Source: Bifidobacterium sp.
Lineage (GTDB): Bacteria; Actinomycetota; Actinomycetes; Actinomycetales; Bifidobacteriaceae
Assembly (NCBI GenBank): GCA_022649135.1
Contig: JALCNP010000004.1
Span: 62,001-126,000 of the forward strand
Length of the DNA stretch: 64,000 bases
Reading direction: 5' to 3'
The notes beneath the pieces are model-generated. The model worked only from the letters and a program-made list of their open reading frames with translations. It ran no database searches and was not told the DNA's origin. Of this stretch, positions 34,448 through 43,115 are shown in pieces. Numbering within the stretch: position 1 is the stretch's first letter; the number at the start of each line of letters is the position of its first letter. The translations under genes and the position numbers were made by a program.

Positions 34448-34900
34448 CTATTCACCTTCGGATGGGAGAGGAAGCAGCGCGCTGAGGTCGTCGCGCTCGC
34501 CGACGGCGCTGATGTGCCCCGCGTCGTATTCCTCCCGCCAGCACGTGATGCCGCAGACAAGGCGGAGCCATACATCGGGGGTGAGCTCTATCACATCCGG
34601 CGGCGTCAGATTGTGAGGGTCGGATGCGGGACCGTCCAGGATCTTCACGGCCCCCCACGGCGCCACGCGGACCTCGACTCCCTCCCCGGGCGCCTTGAGC
34701 TCCAGCAGGTACAGGGAATAGCGCACGGCCATCGCCATCGCGGACCGGCCCAATTCCGGCGAGATTGTGAGGCGCAGGGCCGCGGGGGCGCGCCCGCTCG
34801 CCTCCGCGACGTTCCGGCCCGCCTGCGTCATCGCGGCCGAACGCCACTGCGCCAGGGCCGTTCTGCCCTTCTGCATGTCTTTCTCATGGATAACCGCCAT
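34448..34900 (-). CDS. SCP2-like (sterol carrier fold) protein, actinobacterial
   Basis: The protein resembles the small sterol-carrier-family proteins annotated in bifidobacteria and other actinobacteria; function is unknown. Features seen: a hydrophobic helix AMAVRYSLYLLELKAPGEGVEVRVAPWGAVKIL and then the TPPDVIELTPDVWLRLVCG segment, which is typical of SCP2-like folds where a helix-strand core binds a hydrophobic ligand. The start is uncertain: ATG 34900 or 34909, neither with a strong ribosome site; the frame is open to 35020. It is divergent from glycogen phosphorylase. Confidence 0.6.
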   Translation of the reverse strand: MAVIHEKDMQKGRTALAQWRSAAMTQAGRNVAEASGRAPAALRLTISPELGRSAMAMAVRYSLYLLELKAPGEGVEVRVAPWGAVKILDGPASDPHNLTPPDVIELTPDVWLRLVCGITCWREEYDAGHISAVGERDDLSALLPLPSEGE

Positions 34901-35038
34901 GCCTGCCATCTTCGCTCTGCACGCCGCATTATGCAAATGGGTCCCGCCTGCGGCGCGGACGGTGGACGTTCGCACAATGTGGCCAAGCCAAGGCATAATG
35001 GTGGTACCGGGATTGTCCACATCTCAAGGGAGATAAAC

Positions 35039-37495
35039 ATGGTACAGAGCACCGCACCTCAGTCGTCCACAACAGCGCAGGAGTTTGCAGAACGGATTCG
35101 GGAGCAGTTGACCTATCGCCAGGGGGTTCGTGTCGACGAGGCGACCGCCGGGGACGTCTACTGCGCCGCCAGCGCGGCCGTGCGCCGCGAGCTGATGGAC
35201 TCCTGGATGTCGACCCGTGAGGGGATGACGAGCGGACGGACCAAGGCGGTGGGCTATCTTAGCGCCGAGTTCCTTATCGGCAAGCAGTTGAGGAACGCCC
35301 TTCTCAACGCCGGGCTGACCGACCAGTTCGAGCAGGCCGTGCGGGACATGGGCTTTGACCCCTCGCAGGTCGTCGACGCCGAATACGAGCCCGGTCTGGG
35401 CAATGGCGGCCTGGGCCGTCTCGCCGCCTGCTACATCGATTCGCTTGCCTCGCTGGGGGTGCCTGCGGTCGGCTACGGGATCCAATACAGGTACGGAATC
35501 TTCCGGCAGGAGTTCGACGACCAGGGGCGCCAGGTGGAGAGGCCCGAGTACTGGCTCACCGGGGACGAGCCGTGGGGCCATGCGGACTACGGGCGTTCGC
35601 AGCGCGTGGGCTTCGGCGGCACGGTGGCGGCGGGCGTCTCCGGGAGACGGGTGTGGAGTCCCGGGCAGTGGGTCCGTGCCGTGCCGGTCGACTACATGGT
35701 CCCGGGATATGCCTCGGGGCGGGTGAACACGCTTCGCCTGTGGAGCGCTCGCAGCTACGACGAGTTCGATCTGGCGGCCTTCAACGATTCACGGTATCTG
35801 GATGCCGTCAGGCCCCAGGTCGCCGCTGAGAACATTTCCAAGATCCTCTATCCCGAGGATTCCACACCCCAGGGCAAGCGGCTGCGTCTTCAGCAGCAGT
35901 ATTTCTTCGTCGCGGCTTCGATCCGCGACGCCATCCGCATGTTCTATCCGGGGCAGGCTCATCCCGATCTGACGACGTTGCCCGAGAGAATCTGCTTCCA
36001 GCTCAACGACACGCATCCGGTCATCGCCATACCCGAGCTGATGCGCGTGCTGGTGGACGAGTACGGCTATGACTGGGACGTCGCGTGGGACATCACGGGC
36101 AGAACGTTCAACTACACATGCCACACCCTGCTTCCCGAAGCGCTGGAGGTGTGGCCCGCCAGCCTGATCGGCGAGCTTCTGCCGCGCCATATGGAGATCA
36201 TCAGATCGATCGACGCCGGATTCGTCACGATGCTTGAGGGGCGGGGCGTCGACCCGGACAGGATCGCCCGGATGCGCATCGTGACGGATGAACGTGACCC
36301 GCAGGTACGCATGGCCTACCTCGCGACCGTCGCGGGCGGGCATGTCAACGGCGTGGCCGAGCTGCACTCCCAGCTGCTCAGGGACGTCACGCTGCGCGAC
36401 TTCTCCGATATCTTCCCCGAGAAGTTCGCCAACGTCACGAACGGTGTGACTCCGCGCCGCTTCGTCAGGCTGGCGAATCCCCGACTGTCGGATCTGATCA
36501 CCGAGGGGCTCGGCACGGACCGCTGGGTAAGCGATCTGGGAATGCTCAAGGGGCTGGCACCGCTGGCCCGGGACGATGCCTTCGTGCGCAGGTTCATGGA
36601 GGTCAAACGTGCCAACAAGCGTGATTTCGCCGATTTCGCCCGGCAGCGCTATGGCTTCGAGCTGGACCCCGGGACGATGGTCGACACGATGGCGAAGCGG
36701 CTGCACGAATACAAGCGCCAGAGCCTGAAGATCCTGGAGGTCATCGCCACCTACGCCGACATCAAGCGGGGCGCGGTCGACCCGCAATCGCTGCTGCCGC
36801 GCACCGTGGTGTTCGCCGCGAAGGCCGCCCCCGGCTACTATATGGCGAAGCTGACCATCCAGCTGATCAACAACGTGGCCAGGGTCGTGAACGCCGACCC
36901 GGATCTGAAGGGGCGGCTTCGTGTCTGCTTCCCCTGGAACTACAACATCGAGCTTGCGCAGAACCTCATCCCCGCCACGGATCTTGACGAGCAGATATCG
37001 CAGGCCGGCAAGGAGGCCTCGGGAACGGGCAACATGAAGTTCGCGCTCAACGGCGCGCTGACGGTCGGGACCCTGGACGGCGCGAACGTGGAGATAAGGG
37101 AGCGTGTGGGCGCGGAGAACTTCTTCCTGTTCGGCATGAACGTGGACGAGGTCCAGGCTCTCTACGCCAAGGGGTATTCGCCCTCCTCCTACTATGAGGC
37201 CGATCCTCGCCTGAAGGCGGCGATCGACATGGTGTCGGCAGGAGCGTTCTCGAATGGGGACAGGAACACGTATGCGCCTCTTGTGGCCGACTGGCTGACG
37301 AAGGACTATTTCATGACGCTGGCCGATTTCACGTCCTACAGCGCCATCCAGAGGCACATCGAGGACTCCTATCGTGATTCGCTCGAATGGAGCCGCAAGG
37401 CCCTGCTCAACGTGGCGAACAGCGGCTACTTCAGCTCCGACCGGGCGGTGGAGGATTATCTCCGGCTCATCTGGAAGACCGGACCGATGGACTAG
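35039..37495 (+). CDS. glgP: Glycogen/maltodextrin phosphorylase
   Basis: This GT35 enzyme removes glucose from alpha-1,4-glucans as glucose 1-phosphate using pyridoxal phosphate. The PLP lysine is Lys667 in EASGTGNMKFALNG, and the active-site segments GLGNGGLGRLAACY and FQLNDTHP are present. The length of 818 residues is standard. ATG 35039 follows AAGGGAG; an open frame continues 175 codons upstream but lacks conserved sequence and runs antisense through the SCP2-like gene. A strong bidirectional hairpin follows. The gene stands alone, without other glycogen genes nearby. Confidence 0.95.
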   Translation: MVQSTAPQSSTTAQEFAERIREQLTYRQGVRVDEATAGDVYCAASAAVRRELMDSWMSTREGMTSGRTKAVGYLSAEFLIGKQLRNALLNAGLTDQFEQAVRDMGFDPSQVVDAEYEPGLGNGGLGRLAACYIDSLASLGVPAVGYGIQYRYGIFRQEFDDQGRQVERPEYWLTGDEPWGHADYGRSQRVGFGGTVAAGVSGRRVWSPGQWVRAVPVDYMVPGYASGRVNTLRLWSARSYDEFDLAAFNDSRYLDAVRPQVAAENISKILYPEDSTPQGKRLRLQQQYFFVAASIRDAIRMFYPGQAHPDLTTLPERICFQLNDTHPVIAIPELMRVLVDEYGYDWDVAWDITGRTFNYTCHTLLPEALEVWPASLIGELLPRHMEIIRSIDAGFVTMLEGRGVDPDRIARMRIVTDERDPQVRMAYLATVAGGHVNGVAELHSQLLRDVTLRDFSDIFPEKFANVTNGVTPRRFVRLANPRLSDLITEGLGTDRWVSDLGMLKGLAPLARDDAFVRRFMEVKRANKRDFADFARQRYGFELDPGTMVDTMAKRLHEYKRQSLKILEVIATYADIKRGAVDPQSLLPRTVVFAAKAAPGYYMAKLTIQLINNVARVVNADPDLKGRLRVCFPWNYNIELAQNLIPATDLDEQISQAGKEASGTGNMKFALNGALTVGTLDGANVEIRERVGAENFFLFGMNVDEVQALYAKGYSPSSYYEADPRLKAAIDMVSAGAFSNGDRNTYAPLVADWLTKDYFMTLADFTSYSAIQRHIEDSYRDSLEWSRKALLNVANSGYFSSDRAVEDYLRLIWKTGPMD

Positions 37496-37554
37496 CGCGC
37501 GGGACTTGCGTGCGGCGTCGGGCACTGGCCTGACGGCAGGGGAACCGGATTCAC

Positions 37555-37592
37555 GAAGGCCCACGTTCGAATGAACACGAACGTGGGCCTTC
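37555..37592. terminator. Bidirectional terminator between glgP and a small membrane protein gene
   Basis: A perfect 15-bp inverted repeat (GAAGGCCCACGTTCG at 37555-37569, CGAACGTGGGCCTTC at 37578-37592, 8-base loop) lies between convergent genes. No long U-tract follows on either side. Confidence 0.65.
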
Positions 37593-37614
37593 GCATAAGC
37601 GATAAGAAATTCAG

Positions 37615-37848
37615 CTACTCGGCTTCTGCGGCGTCCTCAGCCTCCGGCTCGGCCTTCTCGGCAGACTCGTCCTTGTTCTCCTTGGACAGGCCCAGGTCAA
37701 CAGGAGACGAACTGTTTTCCCACGGCTCCTCCCACGGATCGTAGTCGGGGTTCTGCTGCTTGTAGACGTACAAACCAACGGCTGCTGCAAGCAAAGCTCC
37801 GAAGAGCAGCGCGAAGAACTTCCAACCGCTTGAAGACTTATTCTCCAT
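37615..37848 (-). CDS. Small single-pass membrane protein with acidic tail
   Basis: This is a 77-residue protein of unknown function. One transmembrane helix (WKFFALLFGALLAAAVGLYVY, residues about 9-29) is followed by the YDPWEEPWENSS segment and a long acidic Ala/Glu/Lys tail. Such proteins with a DPWEEPW motif occur in actinobacteria near cell-envelope genes. The ribosome site AAAGGAG is seven bases before ATG 37848, so it looks expressed. It is convergent with glgP. Confidence 0.7.
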   Translation of the reverse strand: MENKSSSGWKFFALLFGALLAAAVGLYVYKQQNPDYDPWEEPWENSSSPVDLGLSKENKDESAEKAEPEAEDAAEAE

Positions 37849-37996
37849 GACGGCTCCTTTCCCTTTGTGCTGACCTGCTCATTCAAGTCAACTCCACATA
37901 CCATCATAAAACTTTTTTTGTGACGATTGGGTGCAAGCTCGCTCATAAGGGGCTGCGGATGAGGACAATCGTGTCGGTTTCGCTAGAGTTGAGGCT

Positions 37997-38722
37997 ATGC
38001 TCAGTCTCGATAGGCGCACGATTCAGGCGCAATGGCGCAACGGCGGCCCCGTGGTCACATGGTCGATCATCATCGCATGCGTGGCGGTGTGGCTCGTCGA
38101 GATGCTGCTTCGGCTTCTCTCTCCCGCCCTGTTCTCCTCGGTGGTCTCCCAGGGGATGTTCATACCGGCCACGGCGATCATCCGGCCGTGGACGTGGCTG
38201 ACGTCCATGTTTCTTCATGCGCCCAACGTGCTGCATGTGTTTTTCAACATGATGGCCCTCTGGGCTGTCGGCCCTGTGCTGGAAAGGATTTTCGGGCACT
38301 GGCGGTTCCTCGCCCTCTACATGATCTCCGGCTTCGGGGGCGCCGTTGGCCTGGTGCTCTGGGCCCGGTTCACCGGGACGTGGGTCATGGCCGTCTATGG
38401 TGCCTCCGGCGCCCTGTTCGGGCTGTTCGCGGCACTGCTGCTGGTCTACCGCCGGGTGGGTGCCGACATACGGTCCATGCTGGTGTGGATGGCCATCAAT
38501 TTCGCGCTACCGGTGGTCATGCCCAACATCGCATGGCAGGCGCATGTCGGCGGGTTTATCGTGGGCGGCGCGCTGACGTGGTTGCTTTCCGCTCGAATCC
38601 CGGCGTTGCGCAGAGCTTCGGGATCGGCACGGATGTGGGTCGTGGGCGGCCTTGTCGTGGCCGTGCTGCTTGCGCTGGTGCTCCTGGCTATGCCCTCCGC
38701 GCTCGTCCGCCTTCCCCTCTGA
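37997..38722 (+). CDS. Rhomboid-family intramembrane serine protease
   Basis: This is a membrane protease that cleaves transmembrane segments, with six or so helices in 241 residues. The catalytic serine lies in YGASGALFG (helix 4) and the histidine in AHVGGFIVGG (helix 6), completing the Ser-His dyad; the L1-loop region and the HVFFNMMALW segment in helix 2 also match. The start is placed at ATG 37997 with GTTGAGG close upstream (spacing short). Substrates are unknown. It is the last plus-strand gene before the DnaA-box cluster. Confidence 0.88.
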   Translation: MLSLDRRTIQAQWRNGGPVVTWSIIIACVAVWLVEMLLRLLSPALFSSVVSQGMFIPATAIIRPWTWLTSMFLHAPNVLHVFFNMMALWAVGPVLERIFGHWRFLALYMISGFGGAVGLVLWARFTGTWVMAVYGASGALFGLFAALLLVYRRVGADIRSMLVWMAINFALPVVMPNIAWQAHVGGFIVGGALTWLLSARIPALRRASGSARMWVVGGLVVAVLLALVLLAMPSALVRLPL

Positions 38723-38848
38723 TCGATTTCAGGCCGTGTGGATGGGCTTCATGAATCCGCCGCGTGACGTTCGGCCCTCTCTGGCGCGCACCGTTTCGCT
38801 GGGGCCTTGGCCGCACTGCGGCAACGCGACGTAATTACACTCATGTAG

Positions 38849-38968
38849 TTTTCCACAGGTGTGGATAATGATGTGGATAACTTGGGCATAACCGGGGTAC
38901 AAGTCGTGCGGTTATCCACATGACTATTCCACATCCCTGTATTTCCAAGCTCTTTGGGGTGTGGATAA
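38849..38968. promoter_or_regulatory. DnaA-box cluster
   Basis: Four perfect DnaA boxes (TTATCCACA or its complement TGTGGATAA) lie at 38860-38868, 38872-38880, 38912-38920 and 38960-38968. Near matches are TTTTCCACA at 38849-38857 and TATTCCACA at 38925-38933. The window contains no dnaA or dnaN, so this is not shown to be oriC. It may titrate DnaA, regulate the downstream gene or mark an origin-proximal replication element. Confidence 0.8.
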
Positions 38969-39057
38969 ATACTGTCCCGGTTGTTAACAATGTGGGCGGC
39001 CAACACGATCGGCGCAGTGGGAAAGTCGGCCATCCGAAGGATATCTACAATGAAACG

Positions 39058-40506
39058 GTGAAGATCAGCCAACGGACCATGGATTTCATCGGCACGCACC
39101 GAAACGATGACGTGCGCGACCTCGCCCTGCACGCCAAACACGACGACATCGACCTTCCTTTCGCGCTCAACCAGATAGCGGGGTGGCAGACTGCACGAAG
39201 CAAACTTCCGCAATGGGCGGCGCAGGAAAGAATCATCTACCCTCCGCACCTGAGCATGGAACAGTGCTCCTCGCAGTTCACGGCGCAGTACAAGTCGAAT
39301 CTCGCCCGCCGATTCGCGGCGGCCCTGCGTGGCGAAGGTCCGGACGCCCCACGGCCCGCCGCGCAGGCAAACGGCGCCGCAGGGGGCGCAGATGCCCGTC
39401 TGGGCACGCCGGATTCGCATGGCCCCACTCCTCCTCGGGCGCGGGAGCGTCTCTCCCTGGCCGATCTCACCGGGGGTTTCGGCGTCGACTTCTCCTACCT
39501 GGCACGAGTCTTCGACGATGCGACGTATGTCGAGAGGCAGCCGCATCTGTGCGATATCGCGGCGCACAACATGAGTCATCTGGGACTGGGGCACGCCCGC
39601 GTCGTCAACGCCGATTCGGTGGAGTATCTCGAGACGATGCGCCCGGTGACCATGCTCTTTCTCGATCCGGCGAGACGGGACCGCCGAGGATCGAGAACCT
39701 ACGCCATGGAGGACTGCGCGCCGAACGTGCTTGGGCTGCGCGAAAAACTGCTGGAGAAGGCACAATTCGTCGCCCTCAAGCTCTCCCCCATGTTGGACTG
39801 GCGCAAAGCCGTCGCCGACCTGGGCCCATGCGTGCGGGAGGTGCACATCGTCTCTCATGCCAATACGTGCAGGGAACTGCTTATCGTGCTGTCTCGGGAG
39901 GATCCCGCCCATCCCCCACAGTCAGCCCGCCCGTTGCGGGGACAGAACCGGCTCGCCGCGTCGGCGTGTTCCGCCCAGCCGGGTGCGGCGGAACCGATTC
40001 GGGTGTATTGCGTCAACGATGGCGACGTTTTCCTCTACGAGTCGCAACGGAACCCCGCGCCGGACCGGCTGCCGCCGGTCCATGAGGGTCGTCTTGCCTC
40101 CCCGCATGCGCTCGACGGCTCGCAGAGCCCGGAGAAGGGATGGTATCTGTACGAGCCGAATGCATCGATAATGAAGGCGGGATGCTTCCGCGCCATCGAG
40201 GAACGCTATGCGGTGACCCAGCTTGAGAGAAACAGCCATCTGTTCGTCTCACGCGATCCCGTGACGGCGTTTCCCGGCCGCGGATTCGTCATCGATGCGG
40301 TCAGCACGCTGTCGCGGCGCAATCTGAAGACGGCCCTGCACGGCATCGACCGGGCCAACGTCTCGTCAAGGAACTTTCCCCTGAGCAGCGAGCGGCTCAG
40401 GGGCAGGCTGGGGCTCAGGGACGGGGGAGAGCGCTATGTCTTCGGCACGACGTTGGGCCAAGGGCGGCATGTGATCATCGTATGCCGCAGATGCGGCTCA
40501 CGATGA
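39058..40506 (+). CDS. SAM-dependent methyltransferase with THUMP-like domain
   Basis: This is a class I methyltransferase of a family found in bifidobacteria and Bacteroidetes; substrate unknown, probably RNA. The SAM-binding loop is LTGGFGVDFSYLA, the adenine-binding acidic region is FDDATYVERQ, and the motif IV-like sequence is LFLDPARRDR. A C-terminal THUMP-like domain (about residues 360-480) contains RNLKTALHGI. The start is uncertain: GTG 39058 begins just before the conserved TMDFIGTHRNDDV segment, with AAGG too far upstream. The frame is open to 38920, which would run into the DnaA boxes. Confidence 0.75.
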   Translation: MKISQRTMDFIGTHRNDDVRDLALHAKHDDIDLPFALNQIAGWQTARSKLPQWAAQERIIYPPHLSMEQCSSQFTAQYKSNLARRFAAALRGEGPDAPRPAAQANGAAGGADARLGTPDSHGPTPPRARERLSLADLTGGFGVDFSYLARVFDDATYVERQPHLCDIAAHNMSHLGLGHARVVNADSVEYLETMRPVTMLFLDPARRDRRGSRTYAMEDCAPNVLGLREKLLEKAQFVALKLSPMLDWRKAVADLGPCVREVHIVSHANTCRELLIVLSREDPAHPPQSARPLRGQNRLAASACSAQPGAAEPIRVYCVNDGDVFLYESQRNPAPDRLPPVHEGRLASPHALDGSQSPEKGWYLYEPNASIMKAGCFRAIEERYAVTQLERNSHLFVSRDPVTAFPGRGFVIDAVSTLSRRNLKTALHGIDRANVSSRNFPLSSERLRGRLGLRDGGERYVFGTTLGQGRHVIIVCRRCGSR

Positions 40507-40592
40507 GACGGTCGGGGTGTGAGGGCTTCCCGTGGTCCGAGGGCCTCCCCGGGCCGCGCGGGACGCCTCCCGCTCATGCGGGGGACGTGCCC

Positions 40593-41006
40593 TTAGCGCC
40601 ATCCCATGGTCATGAGGAAGCCGACCATGATGATCGCGAATGCGATAGCCAGATTCCACGCCCCGATTCCCGGAATCGGATATTTGTTGGTCAGATAATA
40701 GACCACGGCCCAAATCAGCCCTATCACCATGAGGGTGCAGAACAAGGGGACGAACCAGCGCGGGTTCGCCTTCGTGCCCTTGATCGTTTCCTCGACGCGT
40801 TTCGTGCTCTCGGCCTGGCGCTGAATCATGCGCTTCACCTGCGGCGTCATGGCGGATTTGTCGACGGTGGCGTTGAGCACCGCCTCGACCTTGTCCATCG
40901 AGACGCCATAGTCCTCGTCGTCGTGTGCAGGCTTAGCGTTGCCATCGGCGTTGTTATCAACGTTGCCGTCGGTCGCGGTGGTTTCGTGAAGCTCTTCGTC
41001 AGCCAT
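40593..41006 (-). CDS. crgA: CrgA-like cell division protein
   Basis: CrgA is an actinobacterial septation regulator that helps recruit division proteins and inhibits Z-ring formation in streptomycetes. Two transmembrane helices lie in the C-terminal half (FVPLFCTLMVIGLIWAVVYYLTN and AWNLAIAFAIIMVGFLMTMGW), after an acidic N-terminus (about 85 residues), longer than in mycobacteria (about 93 residues in total there). ATG 41006 follows GGAG. The next genes are DUF881, sortase and pabA, in the mycobacterial order around Rv0011c. A possible -10 box, TATTAT, lies at 41039-41044 on the minus strand. Confidence 0.85.
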   Translation of the reverse strand: MADEELHETTATDGNVDNNADGNAKPAHDDEDYGVSMDKVEAVLNATVDKSAMTPQVKRMIQRQAESTKRVEETIKGTKANPRWFVPLFCTLMVIGLIWAVVYYLTNKYPIPGIGAWNLAIAFAIIMVGFLMTMGWR

Positions 41007-41090
41007 TAGCGTAGTCTCCATTCAATAGGCTAAAAGTCATAATAGTGGTTAGACTCGAAACCAGCGAATCATCGTGAAGGATTTATATTT

Positions 41091-41855
41091 ATGGCGAGGC
41101 ATACGGGTAGGCATGGGGCTCATCGCTCATGGGTCGGCACCGTCGCCGTGTTTCTCATCGTCGCCTTTTCCGGATACCTGCTCATGACGAATCTTCGCGT
41201 GAACCGCACCACGACCGTCACCTCGGACACGGCCAAGCTCGTCCAGCAAAGGGTGGAGCGCGTGGGAAAGCTGCAGAAGGACATCAACGAGCTCAGCTCC
41301 CAGGTCAACACGTTGAACGAGGTGGCGGGGAACAGTTCCTCAAAGGCCAGCAAAACAAGCGAGGACGCCGGCTCGGGCACAGTGCTTCCCGCCGTCTCGG
41401 GCCCCGGGATCAGCGTCACGTTGAACGACTCGCCGCTGTGGGAGAACATGGTCGGCGATTCGGGTTCGACCGCGAATATCAACGATTACGTCATCCACCA
41501 GCAGGACGTCGAATCGGTGGTCAACGCGCTGTGGCACGGCGGGGCCGAATCGATGATGATTCAGGATCAGAGGGTTCTTTTCAATTCCGCCGTGATGTGC
41601 AAGGGCAATGTGCTGATGCTGCAGGGCAAGCAGTATTCCCCTCCGTATACGATTTCGGCGATCGGGCCGGCCGCCGGTATGATGGACGCGTTGAACACGT
41701 CCCAGGCCATACAAACATATAAGGAATACGTGAGCGCCTTCGGCTTGGGCTGGAAGGTCCAATACAAGACGAATCTGCAGTTTCCCGAGTCCGCGGCGCT
41801 TCTGCAGCCTCTGAAATACGCGTCGGTCGGGAAAGAAAGCAAGAGCCAGAAATGA
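41091..41855 (+). CDS. DUF881 family membrane-anchored protein
   Basis: This is an envelope protein of unknown function found next to division genes in actinobacteria. A short basic N-terminus leads to one membrane helix (VGTVAVFLIVAFSGYLLM) and then a coiled-coil-like stretch (about residues 40-80) followed by the DUF881 domain (PGISVTLNDSP, VVNALWHGGAESMMIQDQRV, YTISAIGP). GAAGGA precedes the start. The stop overlaps the sortase start (ATGA at 41852), so the two are coupled. Confidence 0.88.
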   Translation: MARHTGRHGAHRSWVGTVAVFLIVAFSGYLLMTNLRVNRTTTVTSDTAKLVQQRVERVGKLQKDINELSSQVNTLNEVAGNSSSKASKTSEDAGSGTVLPAVSGPGISVTLNDSPLWENMVGDSGSTANINDYVIHQQDVESVVNALWHGGAESMMIQDQRVLFNSAVMCKGNVLMLQGKQYSPPYTISAIGPAAGMMDALNTSQAIQTYKEYVSAFGLGWKVQYKTNLQFPESAALLQPLKYASVGKESKSQK

Positions 41856-43060
41856 AACACACCACGAACTCCGATTTCGAATCGTTCATGCACGACGACG
41901 ACAATGACGATTCCGATGAGACGGTTCGTCATGGCCATGCGAGGGACGCAGACACCTCGGGCATGAGCAGACGCGAAATCAGGATGTCGCGAAAAAGAAC
42001 GGGTGCCGGATGGCAGGCGTTGGGAATCGTCGCCGAAGTCCTGTTCACCTTCGCGGTCATCTGCGGGCTGTACGTCGTCTGGCAGATGTGGTGGACGGGG
42101 GTCGAGGCCGAGCATGCGCAGAACCAGACCCTGAAATCCGTCTCCTGGTCGGACCCCGGCAAGGGCGGATCCACCGCCATCGCGCAGCCCCGGAAGGGCG
42201 ACGCCCCCAAGCAGTCCGGCACATTCAAGGAGGGCGACCTTCTGGCCCAGATCTACATCCCCCGGTTCGGGGAGCAGTGGCAGCGCAACGTGGTGCAGGG
42301 CACCGATCTGGCGCAGCTCAACAAGCACGGTCTGGGACACTACCTCGACACCCAGATGCCCGGCCAGATCGGCAATTTTGCGGCGGCGGGCCATCGAAAC
42401 GGCTATGGGCAGCCCCTGGGCGACGTGGACAAGCTCCAGGCGGGCGACCCCATCGTCATCCGCACCAAGGACTACTGGTACGTCTACACCTATACCACCC
42501 ATGAGATCGTCCTTCCCGCGGACGTCCAGGTGATCGCCCCCAATCCGGACCACCCGGGGCAGGCCGCGACGAAACGGATGATAACCCTTACCACGTGCGA
42601 GCCCAAATACTCCACTCCGACCCATCGGTGGATCAGCTACGGAACATTGAAGTACTGGGCGAAGGTCTCCGATGGGATCCCGAAGGAGCTCGCGGCGACA
42701 AGCACGACGGGCGCCGTCAGATTCGTGAACAACGAGTCCCCATCCCTTGCCTCGAAACTCAGCTCCCTGCTTCCTGTGATCATCGCGGCGCTTGTCGCGT
42801 ATGCCGTCGTGTTCATCGCCGCGGCCGTGGCCTGGAGATGGCCTGTGCTTCGGGCGATACGCGAGGGCGGGCGCAGAAGGCCCGATGCCAGCATCTACGG
42901 TGCTCTTGCGCGTCTGCAGCCCGGGGTCGCGCCCGTGCGGGTGGCTCTGCTTCTTCTCCTGTTCGTGACGGCCGCGGCCGCCCTGTTCCAGTGGGGATTC
43001 CCGTGGGCGGCGGCGAATATCGGTTTTCTCCGGCAGATGTCGAATTACGTGGCGGTGTAG
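41852..43060 (+). CDS. Class E sortase
   Basis: This transpeptidase attaches surface proteins carrying an LPXTG-like motif (class E often favours LAxTG) to the cell wall. The catalytic triad is visible: His181 in AAGHRNGYG, Cys249 in TLTTCEPKYS and an arginine in THRWISYG. It has an N-terminal membrane helix (about residues 52-75) after a charged tail and two C-terminal helices (about 305-330, 365-390), which is unusual for a housekeeping class E enzyme. It overlaps DUF881 by 4 bp and is followed by pabA. No sortase substrate lies next to it in this window. Confidence 0.88.
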   Translation: MKHTTNSDFESFMHDDDNDDSDETVRHGHARDADTSGMSRREIRMSRKRTGAGWQALGIVAEVLFTFAVICGLYVVWQMWWTGVEAEHAQNQTLKSVSWSDPGKGGSTAIAQPRKGDAPKQSGTFKEGDLLAQIYIPRFGEQWQRNVVQGTDLAQLNKHGLGHYLDTQMPGQIGNFAAAGHRNGYGQPLGDVDKLQAGDPIVIRTKDYWYVYTYTTHEIVLPADVQVIAPNPDHPGQAATKRMITLTTCEPKYSTPTHRWISYGTLKYWAKVSDGIPKELAATSTTGAVRFVNNESPSLASKLSSLLPVIIAALVAYAVVFIAAAVAWRWPVLRAIREGGRRRPDASIYGALARLQPGVAPVRVALLLLLFVTAAAALFQWGFPWAAANIGFLRQMSNYVAV

Positions 43061-43115
43061 CACCGGCGTGCCATCCGGCGTGTACTATGGCAGCAGACTT
43101 TCGATGGGAGTGAAG

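Noticed and set aside
34514..35038. N-terminal extension of glycogen phosphorylase
   Set aside because: The frame is open but contains no conserved phosphorylase sequence, crosses the SCP2-like gene, and the AAGGGAG before 35039 marks the true start.
35789..37564. A 591-residue open frame antisense to glycogen phosphorylase
   Set aside because: GlgP with its PLP lysine motif occupies the same DNA; the opposite frame has no recognisable domain.
38849..38968. Calling the DnaA-box cluster the replication origin
   Set aside because: No dnaA, dnaN or rpmH is in the window and no AT-rich unwinding element stands out, so oriC is not supported here.
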